Assembly: GCA_003550325.1 (NCBI GenBank)
Contig: QKWP01000510.1
Location: forward strand, 115,929 to 179,928
Reading direction: 5' to 3'
Source: Gigaspora rosea
Lineage: Eukaryota; Glomeromycota; Glomeromycetes; Diversisporales; Gigasporaceae
DNA length: 64,000 nucleotides
The notes beneath the pieces are model-generated. The model saw only the letters and a program-made list of their open reading frames with translations. It was not told the origin of the DNA and ran no database searches. Below are positions 12,876 to 24,415 of the stretch, one piece after another; position 1 is the first letter of the stretch; each line of letters begins with the position of its first letter. A program made the translations under genes and the position numbers.

Positions 12876-13035
12876 GGGCACTGACATTTATTACCTAATA
12901 TCCATTTACTATAGGGGCTTACCCCCATCCCAGGTAAGATCTATAAATAGAATTTTGGCCAATCAAATTTAACTAAGGTAAGAATTTTCTTGACCCCCTA
13001 CCTCCTAAAATATTACCTAATAAATGTCAGTGCCC
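12876..13035. repeat. PIF/Harbinger-type (Tourist-like) MITE, 160 bp
   Basis: The terminal inverted repeats GGGCACTGACATTTATT are flanked by a direct TTA on both sides (12873-12875 and 13036-13038). A second copy of the same length is at 27584-27742, also with TTA. A 3-bp TTA/TAA duplication with G-rich termini is typical of PIF/Harbinger MITEs. The interior contains GGGGCTTACCCC. Confidence 0.85.
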
Positions 13036-13862
13036 TTATCGTATTAAATTAATTAAATTGTAGAATTAATCCTTTTATTTAATTTGTAATGCTAACCAAT
13101 AATTGGACTTTTTTTATAAAAAAAATTAGATGCTTGCTATCAAATTATTACCCTTGATATAAAAAAAAGATCGAATACAGAATACATAGCTTCTGAGTTT
13201 CATACCAAACAAATCTTAGCTATTGGAATAGATTATGAAATTCTCAACCAAGTTTATAAACTACCATTTTCTTTCTAGCAATTAATTGTTAATAAGATCT
13301 ATACTGTTGAAAAAAGAATTAAAAGGAAAAAAAAGCACCTGGCTTGATGTCTCTTAATTATAATTGTCTTTTCTTTTACTGATATCTTATACTTTGTCAA
13401 CACATCTTCTATGAACACCTATACTAAGAAAAAATTGTTAACCGTTAATAGAAAAAAATGTTTCAAAACATATTTATAGAAAACACGTTTGAAATATACT
13501 TAACTTGTTAGGTAGTAGAAATTGAGTTACCTAAAAAAACATAGGTAGATCTGATACAAGTTCTAATTTGAACGTAAATATGTTGTGTTTCAGATTAATT
13601 CTTGTATTAGATTTACTCCAGTCTAAATTAAATTAGAATTAGGGTAAAATTATAGTAAAGTTAGGAGGTAGTTTAGGCCAGTTGTTGGTGATCATTTAAT
13701 GCTGGGCAATTGATAGTCATCTGACATGCATTAAATTCAATCTGATACAAGTTTTAATCTGAGGCACAACATATATATACAAAAAACTTTTGAATTGTTT
13801 TTGTATTATTTTAATAAAATTTATTAATTTATAAGTTAATATAGTTATTGTTATTTTTATAA

Positions 13863-14113
13863 ATATATGGAGGTGAGTCAGTAGAAAAGGGGCAAATCAT
13901 TTTTTTTTAATTTTTAAACTAAAATATCTTGACAACTATTTAATCAAATTTGCTAAAACTTTTTTTTATTTTAATCTTGAAATTATATAGAATTAAAATA
14001 AAAAAAAATTTATTAAATTTATTAAGATAGTTGTTAAATATTTAAGCTTAAAGTCAAGAAAACTTTTACTTAGAAAAAATTTGTTCCTTTTCTATTGACT
14101 CACCTCTATATTA
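13863..14113. repeat. Palindromic MITE, about 250 bp
   Basis: The ends read ATATGGAGGTGAGTCAGTAG and its near reverse complement (CTATTGACTCACCTCTATAT). A second copy lies at 18238-18492 with the same arms. The core is an A/T palindrome. Non-coding. Confidence 0.8.
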
Positions 14114-15714
14114 TTTATTTTTATATATGAGTAATTATTTTTGAACCTGAACATATTTTATATATATGAGATAATAAAATTTTGGTCTGAATTCAAAAAT
14201 AATTACCTTTATTTTTTTCAAAAACACCAACAGTACATTTGGGAATAGACTAGAAAAACCATTGTCTAATGCTTACTTTTAAGTAAGGATTTCCTAGTTC
14301 ATTACCCATTTTATCAATAATTTCAAAGTGTATAGATTAATACTAACTCTAATAAATATTTGATAGTGTTTTTAAGATGCAACTAGGGGAAGTATTTATA
14401 ATTCCCTATCATTAAATTTAAGAAACTTAATTGAAAAGGTAAATACTTATAACAAAGAAGAGGGTTTTAGAATTAATATCAGAAAAAAATTACTATATAG
14501 CATGGACCAAAAAGTAACTAAAATATTATTCAATCAATAGTTATAATTGAAAGTTTAATAATAGGTTTGCCCTTGGTATAGTACAACCTATATCTTTTAT
14601 ACTAACTATTGTAATATGCAAAGTACTCTAGATTTTTTGCTTCATATTATATAGCAATTCTATTATCGGTACTTGGTATGCCTCTTTAATTTCCTATTAG
14701 AACTTTAAAATAGAGAAATAGGTTCTTTTAAACTCCTATTTATTTTCAAAATAAATCAATTATAAACCTTTTAAAGCCAAGAAATAAAGGCGCTAAAAAA
14801 GCGAATATGTTAAAAAAATTAAAATAAAAGTGCCAAAAAATAATTCTTAACAAAATTTTATAGTATTGGATATGAAATACCTCGGACATTTTGAATTTAT
14901 TCAAGTTCATGTTCATTGACAACAGATAAATTGGATAGTTAGTTTTATAGCTACTAGCAACTTCAAATTTAAGAACTATCATGAAAATAGTAAAATATAC
15001 TTACTAATATTGTATAAATCCTGACATTTCAGAGAATAGTTCTAAATTTGTAGATTTAGTAGTGGTCTTGGTTTTGACGAGCAGATTGGAGCCTTAGAAT
15101 AGATAAATAACTAGTAAGTTGGATCAGAATCCCGAATAATTTATGTGAGGTCATAGTTGAAAAATAGCTAATAAAGGGCCATTTCTTAAAAAAGGTTATA
15201 TTTGAAAGAATGCTAATAGGGTAATTTTTATAAATATTATATTTAAAATGTGCTAATGAAAATTAGAAAAATGCAAAAATTAAATAAAAATTAACCAAAA
15301 TGGGTGGGGGGTTTTTTTTTTTTTTTTTTTTCACACAATTTGTTTTTTTTTTTTTTTTTTTCTTTTGCTTTATTTTTTTTTTTTTTTTTTTTAAAGAACG
15401 TATTTCAAAAAAAGTTAAAGGTGAGTAAAAGTTCTATCTAATGTGTGAAATATAGCTTATATACCAAACCAAAAGTGCTAACCAAAAAAATTTTTACTAT
15501 AATGCTCAAATATAACCTAACATAGATTATTCAGGGTCCTGTTGGATCTTTGGGTTAGATATAGGTTGGGTAATATATAAATGAGCAGATATGTTGAATT
15601 TTTAGATTAGATAACAAATAAGCAGATGGGAAAATAAGTAAGTCTATAAGTAATAATGAGTATGTTTAAATTAAATTTTTTAAAAAAAACTAATATGTTA
15701 TATTCTAACACTAT
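14114..15714. other. Gene-free stretch with a homopolymer cluster
   Basis: No gene is seen. Three T homopolymers of about 18-22 bases lie back to back at 15312-15392, after a G run. The open frame 14746-14982 (minus) has no domain or codon-bias support. Confidence 0.5.
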
Positions 15715-16030
15715 TCTAACACCGATATCTTGTGACTCAGTGATTGAAATTAACGATTTTTATACCATTTGAATCATCTCGATAAGACGATTTGAATGGT
15801 ATAAAAATTATTTAGATTGGACTAATAGGTCACAAGTTATTGCAAATTCCGCTACAATACTCTTATCCAAACCACAATACTCCTTCCAATTTCATATAAT
15901 ATACAATTGTAAATAACTTGTGATCCTGTGATCCAAATTGAACGATTTTGGTACTATTCGATTCGTCTTATAGAGATAAATTGAATGGTGCCAAAATTAT
16001 TCAATTTGGACGATAGATCCAGAGTTATAC
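15715..16030. repeat. Tandem pair of inverted repeats, 'TTGTGACTCAGTGAT' family
   Basis: Two adjacent hairpin units (about 15722-15840 and 15915-16030) each have arms with CAGTGAT(C/T)…GAATGGT. They are relatives of 6800-7110 and 21356-21478. Non-coding. Confidence 0.65.
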
Positions 16031-16588
16031 CAAAATTCTTTTAATTCTGCCACAATACCCATACTTACCTTACCTTATGACTAAAAAATAATTCTATAAA
16101 TTTATATTATTACAACTTAAATTACAAGTTAATATTTATTATTAAAATATATATATATATATATATTTTTTTTTTAAGGTGTTCTGTTCAGCTATTTAAC
16201 TTTATTGAATGCAATGATATTTGTTATATTAACGAGTATACAACTAGCCACACATGCACTTTTGGTGCCTAATTTAAATAGTCCGCCCAGGTTCTACACC
16301 AGCTGCCATACCTACAACCCAACTATGGGAATTGCCTATTTAAACAATTTGATTAATGTTCCTCCTATCACTATTCAACCTAAAATACTAGATAATTTTA
16401 TAGTTGGCTTTCTTCACAAAGCTGGCCACCTAAGGCTACTTAACCCCACAGGAAATTCCTACCGGACCATGTGTCTGTCCTATTTCATTTACATAGCCAG
16501 ATTTCAGCAACTTACACATGCACCGAAGCTTACACTTGGGCTTAGAACAGAGTCTTCAAACCCTACCATTGCCTACATTGTCCTTATT

Positions 16589-17410
16589 AAAACTGCTAGT
16601 GAAACTAAACTGTAATGGTGTACCGATTTTCATCAATTACCAATTACCAATTAGCATTGGTGAAACTGGTGAAACTGGTGAAGCTAGTAAAATTGGTAAT
16701 ACTGGTGATACTAGTGAAACTGGTGAAACTGGTGATATTGGTAAAACTGTATGAAAATTACTTATAGGCAGAATGTAGCGTGCATACATAAAAAGCTTTT
16801 TTTGTACTAAGTTAATAATTTGTGTCAATTAATTAAAAGTTGTAGGGCTTATTGAGGCGCATCTAACGGTGGTTAGATCATCCAAATCAGCCCAATGGAT
16901 GGTAAGATATCATTGAAAACCGATTAGCTGACTATATACTGGTAAAATCTCTATGCAAACTAACAATGTTTACATAGAGATTTTATATAGTCGGCCAATC
17001 ATTTTTTAACGATATCTTGCTATCCACTGGACCGATTTGAATGATCTAACTACATCTCAATGAGCTCTATAACTTTCATTTAATTGACACAAGTTCGTTA
17101 ACTTAGTATGAAAAAAGGTTTATATGTATATACGCTACATTTCACCTACAATTAATTTTTATGTAATTTGCAGACTTATCAATTAATATTATTAGTTTTA
17201 CTAATATAGTTTCACCATATCAACAGTTTCACTAGTTTCACAGTATTACCAGGATTACCAATTCACCAGTTTTACCAGTTTCACCAGTATCACCAATATC
17301 ATTATAATCACCATTTTACCAGTTTCATCAGTTTCACCAATTTGGCTATTAAGTTTCACCAGCTTCACCAGTTTCACATAGTGAAACTAATTAGTTTCAC
17401 TAGCAGCTTT
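16589..17410. repeat. Foldback element built of inverted GGTGAAACT minisatellite
   Basis: The ends are AAAACTGCTAGTGAAACTAA and near inverse (TTAGTTTCACTAGCAGCTTT). Just inside, the left arm is a run of 9-bp units GGTGAAACT (16655-16750) and the right arm is the inverse, AGTTTCACC units (17200-17395). The element lies inside SINE copy 1, interrupting the CTTATAAGG sequence of the body. Flanks TCCTTAT and TTCTTAT may be a 7-bp duplication with one mismatch. A separate palindrome (16751-17164) occupies its centre. Confidence 0.75.
16751..17164. repeat. Palindromic MITE nested in the foldback element
   Basis: Arms start TGAAAATTACTTATAGGCAG and end in the near complement. The centre is near 16965 (CAATGTTTACATAGAGATTT). 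The internal module (AGTTGTAG, GACGC/GAGGCGCATCTAA, CCAATGGATGG) is that of the 7350-8205 foldback. Non-coding. Confidence 0.8.
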
Positions 17411-17516
17411 ATTTCTTATAAGGTTTGTTCTGATCCCGGCACCAACCTTCTTCTGGTAACACTATCAAAGATCATTAATCTACCTTCTTATTTAGAACTT
17501 TCAAACAGGTTTCTGC

Positions 17517-17698
17517 AGGACCCCGAAATATACATAGATAGGTTAGGTTAATTATAGGGTTACTAAAAAAAGGAAAGATTTGCAAAAAAAACTTCAAAAA
17601 TAAACAAAAAAATTACTATAAATAAAAAAAATCTGCATAAAAAACCTTTAAAATAAGCAAACTTATACTTGACCTATCTATGTATATTTCGGGGTCCT
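17517..17698. repeat. Non-autonomous hAT-like MITE, 182 bp, 8-bp duplication
   Basis: Terminal inverted repeats AGGACCCCGAAATATACATA and complement extend to about 27 bp. Direct flanks GTTTCTGC at 17509-17516 and 17699-17706 form a perfect 8-bp target-site duplication, typical of hAT. It is inserted in SINE copy 1; copy 2 has the uninterrupted CAGAAACCTG at the same point. Confidence 0.85.
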
Positions 17699-17758
17699 GT
17701 TTCTGCTTTTTCAGTTTCTTGAATTTGATGGTATAACAAACACTATTGCACCCAAGAG

Positions 17759-18049
17759 CAGTGTTGTACATTTTCACTGTCCCAGCCTTTTTTTGCCATG
17801 TCCCAACATTCCAACGTCCCAGTGTCCCAAGTGACCCAACTATGTTCCAAGTCTTAATAATTAATAAATCAATTTAAAAAAATAGATAATTATATATTTT
17901 TTTAGATGCTGAACACATTTTTAACAAAATTAAATTAGATTATTTTGATAAAATTTTAAGTAATTTCAATTTATAAAATTGTCCCAAAATGTCCCAAAAT
18001 GCCCCAAAATGTCCCAACTCATGTCCAAACTGTCCCATGTACAACACTG
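17759..18049. repeat. Non-autonomous hAT MITE, 291 bp, 8-bp duplication
   Basis: Terminal repeats CAGTGTTGTACA and complement are flanked by perfect 8-bp CCCAAGAG (17751-17758 and 18050-18057). The interior carries repeated TGTCCCAAAA / GTCCCA units in both halves. It is inserted in the body of SINE copy 1. The CAGTGTTG terminus and 8-bp duplication indicate the hAT superfamily. Confidence 0.9.
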
Positions 18050-18237
18050 CCCAAGAGCTCCCATACAAGATGGTATGACCAAAATTACAGATATTTCCAC
18101 CCAACTGATTTGAGCCACAGTTACCGAAACACAGGCCTATTTTCAAAAAATGTCACTAGTGGGATTTGAACTTTCAACCTGCCGCTTGGAGGATAACAAC
18201 CTGGCTACTTCTCTAGATCATCACACCTTTATTAAAA

Positions 18238-18492
18238 TATATGAAAGTAAGTCAGTAAAAAAGGGTCAAATTTTTTTCTAAGTAAAAGTTTTCTTGACTT
18301 TAAGCTTAAATATCTTAACAATTATTTTAATAAATTTAATAAATTTTTTTTATTTTAATTCTATATAATTTTAAGATTAAAATAAAACATTTTTTAGCAA
18401 ATTTGATTAAATAGTTGTTAAAATATTTTAATTTAAAAATTAAAAAAAATTTACTAAAAATAATTTGTCCCTTTTCTATTGACTTACCCCTA
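18238..18492. repeat. Palindromic MITE, second copy of the 13863-14113 family
   Basis: The ends ATATGAAAGTAAGTCAGTA and inverse (TTGACTTACCCCTATAT) and the core A/T palindrome match the copy at 13863-14113. SINE copy 1 inserted at its left edge, so part of the SINE target duplication overlaps this element. Confidence 0.8.
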
Positions 18493-18744
18493 TATTTTAA
18501 ATTATTGTTTTGCAATTATAACCTATTCTTTATATTCAATAAAAAAATTTTTTTTTATATGTTTCATTTTGGATCATTCATATAAAAACACAGAATTTTA
18601 AACTCTAATAACTTGATAACAAATAATTTTTTAAAAAAATAAAGCTGCTATTTTGTAGTAAACTTTAAAATAGTAGAGGGTTTTTTTTGTATCTTTTCTG
18701 TATCATAAGTTATTAGCTTTTAAAAATTAGCTTTTTATTGTTAC

Positions 18745-18960
18745 CATATATTCCCAAAAATAAGCTACCTTTTTTTGGATGATTTTAAGGCCAAAAAATC
18801 GAGAATAGCTTATTTTTAGGTTATTCCTGATAGCAGAGGTAGCTTATTATCAGGAGTTATTTTAAAAAAACTTCTCATATATATAAATGAAATTTGAACC
18901 GGTTTTGTACACATATATCTGGCATGTGCATTACTAAAATACCATATTTGGAAAAAATAT
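18745..18960. repeat. Copy of the 'AAAATAAGCTACC' MITE family
   Basis: The motif CCAAAAATAAGCTACCTTTT and its inverse GGTAGCTTATT recur here as elsewhere at 23391-24415, 25105-25240, 30937-31255 and 34735-34845. This copy is short and degenerate. Non-coding. Confidence 0.65.
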
Positions 18961-19320
18961 ATGTACATATGCTATATATACCCACTTTTTTTTATTTTAA
19001 ATGTTTTTAAACAATAGTTTATTTTTTAAACATTTATTTTTAAACTTTTTTTTATTTTTAAACTTTTTTTTAAATTTTATTTTTTCGACTTTTATTATTT
19101 TTATTTTTTTTAATTAAATTTTTATTAATTTTTTATTATTTTGATTTTTTTTTATTTTTTATTTTTTTTAAATTTTTTTTTAAATTTTTTTATTATTTTG
19201 ATTTTTTTTATTTTTTTTATTGTTCTTTTTATTTATTTTTATTTTTTTTGGATTTTATTTTTTTAGATTTTTTTTTTAGCAGTTCTCTTTTTTATTTTTT
19301 AATTTATTATGAATTTTCAA
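18960..19320. repeat. T-rich low-complexity tract
   Basis: About 350 bp consist almost wholly of TTTTATTTTT and TTTTTTAAATTTT permutations. No coding capacity or unit order is seen. Confidence 0.7.
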
Positions 19321-19329
19321 TTTTTTCGC

Positions 19330-19640
19330 ATAGGCGATACATCGCACCCTACAAGATCTGGTGTAATGTGAAATCAAAACAATAAATAAATAGGGTTAGG
19401 TAAGGGTTAGTTTAGGGTAAGGGTTAGGTTAGGGTTAGGTTAGTGTGTTTTAGCGAAGAGTTTCTAATCCAAAATTTCGTAATGAATTTTTTTTTGTTAG
19501 AGTATAAGAGATGGTTTCATAGGCAAAATTTAGCGTTATGGCCAATTTTTGAAAAAAAATCGTAATCGTTTCGATCTCACGTTACACCTGATCCTGAATT
19601 CTTATTGGTTGATCAGGGTAGCGATACAATCGCCATGGTG
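19330..19640. repeat. MITE with telomere-like core
   Basis: Inverted ends pair GGCGATACATCGCACCCTA with its imperfect complement near 19620, and inside them ATCTGGTGTAATGTGAAATC with the complement of ACGTTACACCTGAT. The core holds degenerate telomeric repeats (GGGTTAGGTAAGGGTTAG…) at 19393-19445. A relative is at 36498-36897. Non-coding. Confidence 0.75.
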
Positions 19641-21032
19641 ATAAATATTAATTCTTTAAATATTAATTTAATTTTTATTTATTTATTTATTTATTTTATT
19701 TATTTATTTTTTTTTAAATGTGAATTGGCATACAATTTATTTTTTTAATTTATTATTTTAATTAATTTTTTTATTTAACTTATCCCCAATAGAGTGTAAT
19801 ACTTCTTAACAGTTAATTGGACCTTTAAATTTCTATAATAATATAATATACAATAATTATAACAAATAATATAATGAATTATATGATTTTTTTTTTGTTT
19901 TAATAAGTTTTATAATTAAAACTGACATACTTTTCCAGTGAGAGAATCATCCTGGAGTTGTAACTATGTTTTTATATATTCAGTTGGGTACTGTACAAGA
20001 GAACGCAAAAATCATTAAATTATATTACAAAATACGTTATAGTATTTAAAAAATGAAATACTTACTTTAATATTTGCTTTGACACCACCAGCAATTAATC
20101 CAGCACATTGTAAATAAAAAACTTTATCTTTTTAATTAAAAGAACAGATAATATAACTGCTGCAATATTCATATATTCAAGATTTTTTTTGTTTCATTAC
20201 CTTTTTTTGTTGAGTCTAAAGCTACAGACATTAGAATATCAATGAATATTTACTATGACATTTGACATGATGTATGTGACATGATGTTTAATATGATTAT
20301 ATATAAATTTTTATATGACGTGAAAAGTGATGTACTACCTTGGACCTTTTAAATGTTTGCAGCTCTAGTTGAGACATTAAGTCAAAAAAAGAGACAATGC
20401 TAAGATAATCCACTTAAATGGAATAGATTAGTTGCACAACCAAAATTTAGCAAATTAAAATTATTCAAAATTTTTACTATGCTATATACACATATGCGTG
20501 GATTTGTAAATCACTCCAAAATTTTTGACGCACCTAAATTTGACTATTACACAATACAAAGTGCATCTAATAGTTAATATACTGTTGACATCCAGTCATG
20601 TGTGCAGATCCAGACCCGTGTACAAATCACTTAAAAACCTACTTTAGAATTTACCTTGTTACAATACTGCAATATTAACACACTTTAGCTGTGTACTAGA
20701 CCCGGGTCTGCTATAGGTTTTAAAATCAGTGAAATGTAACGACCCGGGTCTTGTATATGATCTTTTACGGTAGCAAATGCAAACTTTTAAAGATAAGTTA
20801 TTCATTTTATTTTTTTTATTTTTAACACTATGCTAACTTTTTTGAATTTTGGTAGCAAGAAAAGCACTTTGCAAGAATGTCACTCTGACTTTTCTGAATC
20901 CTAAAGTTGGAATAAACATGACTGAATGGAGAAGAATGTACTTTATATGAATTCCTTTAAATACCGTATTAGTTAGATTGAACTGGATGAAGAAGAGCAT
21001 TTGCTAGTATGCTTTGTAAGAACATTACTTAA
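19641..21032. other. Gene-free stretch
   Basis: A TTTATTTA microsatellite lies at 19675-19710. Two inverted GACCCGGGTCT-type patches at 20700 and 20745 look like remnants of an element end. No credible coding frame is seen. Confidence 0.5.
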
Positions 21033-21186
21033 GGGGAGTAACAAAAATCAGGTGATTTTTTGGGGGGGGAGGGGGGTAAAAAAAAGTTGAAATTATATAT
21101 AAGAACCTGACTATTTATATATTGAGGAAGAGGGAGGGGGGGTAGGCCTCTGATAAAAAATAATCAGGTGATTAATGACACTGCCC
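21033..21186. repeat. Harbinger-type MITE, 154 bp, TAA duplication
   Basis: The ends GGGGAGTAACAAAAATCAGG and complement of CAGGTGATTAATGACACTGC lie between direct TAA triplets (21030-21032 and 21187-21189). An internal AATCAGGTGATT motif is present at both ends and a G-rich run lies between. A second copy at 53142-53291 also has TAA. Confidence 0.85.
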
Positions 21187-21355
21187 TAACAATCCTAACA
21201 GTCCAAAATATTCTGAGAAGTCGGAATACTAATTTTTTTTAGGTATTAGTGATGATAACTCAGATCAAATGAAAGGAAAGCACTAACTAATGCGCTTTAT
21301 AAGTAGAGGGTGGGTTCAGTCAGTTATTTTTGATCAACCGTTTTATGACTACTAG

Positions 21356-21478
21356 CTGTATCTTGTGATTCAGTGGTCTGAATCGGATGAATTTGGTACC
21401 ATTCGATTTGTCTCATTGAGACAAATCGAATAGTACCAAATTCATTCGATTTGGACCACTGGATCACAAGATACGGTG
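21356..21478. repeat. Palindrome, 'TTGTGATTCAGTGG' family
   Basis: Nearly perfect arms (TATCTTGTGATTCAGTGGTC … complement) are centred on TCTCATTGAGA at 21417. Same family as 6800-7110 and 15715-16030. Non-coding. Confidence 0.8.
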
Positions 21479-21479
21479 C

Positions 21480-23390
21480 TTTTGAATATCGTGCTTACTT
21501 CTTTAGATATTAGTTGGAATAATCTTGAATTACATATTATAGGGTGGCGATGTATTACATTAAATTACAAAACCCATTGCAAATTAATAAAAAATTTTAG
21601 ATGTAATGAAATGGTAATTATACAGTAAATAGTAACGAATGTATACTTAGTAATATATTAAATATATTTGTTTATCGATTAGCATAGATTAATAAAAATA
21701 ATTACTATATTTGAATTAAATATAAAATATAAAACTCAAGCTAAATATGTGCTATAAAACCCAAGCTAAATATATATATAGTCAGAACTCTATAAATGCA
21801 CTGACTAAATAAAAACCCTCTAAATGCACGGTCCCAACTTCTAAGAGATATATTATTTCTACTTTATAAGTACATACACTTTTTAAGTGCACTATTTAAA
21901 TTTGTTTCTTACGGTCCCAACAAAAGTAAACCCAAGCTAAATTGTAAGGCCCAAGCTAAGATATACGTACATATTAGATCTTGTTTTAAAACCATTTTTT
22001 TTATTAATTAAATAAAAAAATATATATAAATAAAAATACTTGCTGCTTTTATTACTCTTGGTTAATTTCTATTCTTTTATTAATTGCGCTTCATTGGTTT
22101 TACATATCTTTATTATATTTTTTTAGGTAAGTCAACAAATTTGACATGTGATTTAGGGTACTATTTTTATTTATACCCAATCAGCATGTGACTTTTTGCA
22201 GATCATTAAAAATTTTGGGGTCCAGTTATGAGGCCCAATTTTACAAATCCGCGCATATAAGTAGCTGGCTAATATTATTGCTTAATGTTAGTATATCTTT
22301 AATGCATTCTGACTAAATTTTTTGAATTTTGGTTGTTCGACTAATCTATTCTGTTAAGACATCAGTATAAGCCACCTACCTAAAGTTAATGTATGTTGGT
22401 AAATGCTCGTCTGATTAGCTAATTTATAGTATAGTATTACAGTATGTTTAATCATATGTAATTTATAATAATTTATTTTTTTGATTTATTTGTTTCATTT
22501 TTATTTTACTTTATTAATTTATTTATTTAATTTTTTAATTTTAATATGTTTATGAAATCTACAGGGCCTAGAATTGATTTTTTGAACACATAATCTTCTG
22601 ATATCAATTGTCTTTGAGGAAAAAAATTGATTTATGTTAGGGTTTGGATTCATGTTGGTAGTTAGAAGGAGTATTATATAGCAAAATTGTACAAAGAAAC
22701 TTTTTGCAAAAAACAGTTGTTTTGAATTTCTTTATGTTACACCTGATCCTGATTTTTAATTGACTAATTGACATCAGAAGATCAGAAGATCACATGTTCA
22801 GAAAATTGATCCTACATCCTGGTGTTGTTGTACATTTGCTAAGGGAATCAAGTTAGTATGAAAAGAAAGATACCAATATATAATAGTAAATATAGTTGCC
22901 TCTCTCTAATCCAAACCTCTCTAAACCGAACACTATTAAACTCTCTCTAAACCAAACGAAATCTTCTAGAACATTTGTAAATTTTATTATAAAGTTTGAA
23001 TAAGCCATATATAACTTTTTGATAACTAAATTTTTTCAAATTTTTATATAGTAAAAAAAAGTAGTCCTAGCAGTATGGATTAGAAAAAGTTGACTGTATA
23101 TATGCTTGTATGTATATAAATCCTTGGTTAGGAAATAATAGCACGATATCATGATAGTGAAAAAAAAGTTTTCAAGTAATGCTTGTTATTTTTCTACCAA
23201 AAAAATAATAAGCATTACTGGAAACTTGTTTATTTACTAATAAAGATTGTATAATTGTATATTATATGGATTTAAGAGATAGTTTATTTTCGAAATAAAA
23301 AAAATTGCTATTGTTTTCAGCCTGAAAATATGAGGTAGCTTATTTACGAGTATTAGAGGTTTTTAGGTTTTTTGCTCAAAACCAAGGGGG
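21480..23390. other. Gene-free stretch with element ends
   Basis: At 21780-21910 there is an AGTCAGAACTCTATAAATGC end similar to the 11286-11612 element. At 22892-23100 inverted ends (TAGTTGCCTCTCTCTAATCC and the complement of GGATTAGAAAAAGTTGACTG) suggest another TA-type MITE. At 22560-22810 there is a copy related to 19330-19640, including TTACACCTGATCCTGAT. No gene is seen. Confidence 0.5.
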
Positions 23391-24415
23391 TACTGTATAT
23401 TTCTGAAAATAATTTACCTTTTTTGGGCCAAAAATTATACGAAAAAACGTGAGTAGCTTATTTTTTGTATTGTTGAATTTTTTGAAAAATTGAAAAACGT
23501 ACTAATAAAAAGTTGTCCAAATAGGATATGGCAACTTAGAGAAGTTGCCAAGTTGTCACCCCAAGTGGCAGGTTGAGAGTTCAAATCCCACTGGTGACGA
23601 TAATGAAAAAAGACCTGTGTTCGACTATGGCTCAGATTGGTTGGGTATAAAACCTGTAACCTTGGTTCTACCATTTTGAATAGGAGCTTTCGGGCACAAT
23701 GGTGTTTGTTATACCGCAAATCCAGGGAACCAGAAAAACAGAAACCTGTTTGGCAAGTCCTGAGTAAGGAGGTAGAGAAGATCTAATGGTGCTACCAAAA
23801 TAAGATTGTACTGAGGTCAAAATGAACCTTATAAGGGCAATGTAGGTAATGATATGGCCTTGGTGCAAGTTACTAAAAACCACGATAGTTATATGATGTG
23901 GGACATATTCTTGTAAGTGGCTGGCAATTTCTATGAGGGTAAAGTAGCCCTAAGGTCAGTGGCTATTGAGAATAACCCTAGAAAAGCTGTAATATATATT
24001 GGCTTATAGGTAAGATAGTAATAGGAGAAGCATGGGTCAGAGAGTTTAAATAGGCTGGTCCTGTAGTTGGTTTGCAGGTATGATAGCTAGTATAGAACCT
24101 TCGGATGGACTACTTAAATTAGGCACCAAAAGTGCACGTGTGGCTAGTTGTACACTCATTTATGTAACAAATATTACAAATATTCAATAAAACCGTTGGC
24201 CAAAGTAGACGCCTATTAAACCTAAAAAAAAAAAAAGTTGTCCAAATGATATAAAATTTTACAGTAAGTGTATTTTGATGCACTGAACAACTACTTAATT
24301 GAACTTTGAAGTTTACTTAGTAAAAAAAAGTTTTATATATGCATTTTTTGAGATTTTTAAAAAAAAACAGGGCGTAGCTTATTTTCAAAGTAGCTTATTT
24401 TCAGGAATATACGGT
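23391..24415. repeat. 'AAAATAAGCTACC' MITE carrying a SINE insertion
   Basis: The left end is TACTGTATATTTCTGAAAAT and the right end AGCTTATTTTCAGGAATATA. The two halves (23391-23522 and 24232-24415) align, in reverse orientation, with the uninterrupted copy at 30937-31255. The break in the middle is SINE copy 2. Confidence 0.8.
23523..24231 (+). mobile_element. tRNA-headed SINE-like retroposon, copy 2 (intact, ~700 bp)
   Basis: The head (23523-23600) has a D-arm-like GCAA…TTGC pairing near 23531-23548, a stem-loop TGTCA-CCCCAAG-TGGCA resembling an anticodon arm, and a B box AGTTCAAATCCCACT at 23579-23593. A body of about 600 bp follows and ends in an A13 tail (24224-24236). The 16-bp direct repeat AAAAAGTTGTCCAAAT (23507-23522 and 24232-24247) is the target-site duplication. 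The empty site exists at about 31130 in the same window. These are RNA polymerase III SINE features; the body is long for a SINE and I do not recognise a partner LINE. Open frames 23435-23719 and 23668-23883 are antisense shadows. Confidence 0.85.

Larger units (their letters stand above)
16153..18228 (-). mobile_element. tRNA-headed SINE-like retroposon, copy 1 (multiply interrupted)
   Basis: Read on the minus strand, the element starts at about 18228 with a tRNA-like head. The B-box-like AGTTCAAATCCCACT lies near 18160, inside a conserved GGCAGGTTGAAAGTTCAAAT. The body then runs leftward to a T-run (the A-tail) at 16166-16176. Flanking direct repeats TTATTAAAATATAT (16139-16152 and 18229-18242) are a 14-bp target-site duplication of retroposition type. 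The body aligns end to end with copy 2 at 23523-24231. Three later insertions split it: 16589-17410, 17517-17698 and 17759-18049. Removing them leaves roughly 750-800 bp. Open frames at 16205-16615 and 17342-17551 are antisense readings of the body. Confidence 0.85.

Noticed and set aside
16205..16615. 136-codon open frame on the plus strand as a gene
   Set aside because: It is the antisense reading of the SINE-like body; the same sequence at 24000-24190 (opposite strand) is not open over that length.
23435..23883. Two minus-strand open frames as host genes
   Set aside because: Both lie across the SINE copy 2 head and body and cross the target-duplication boundary.
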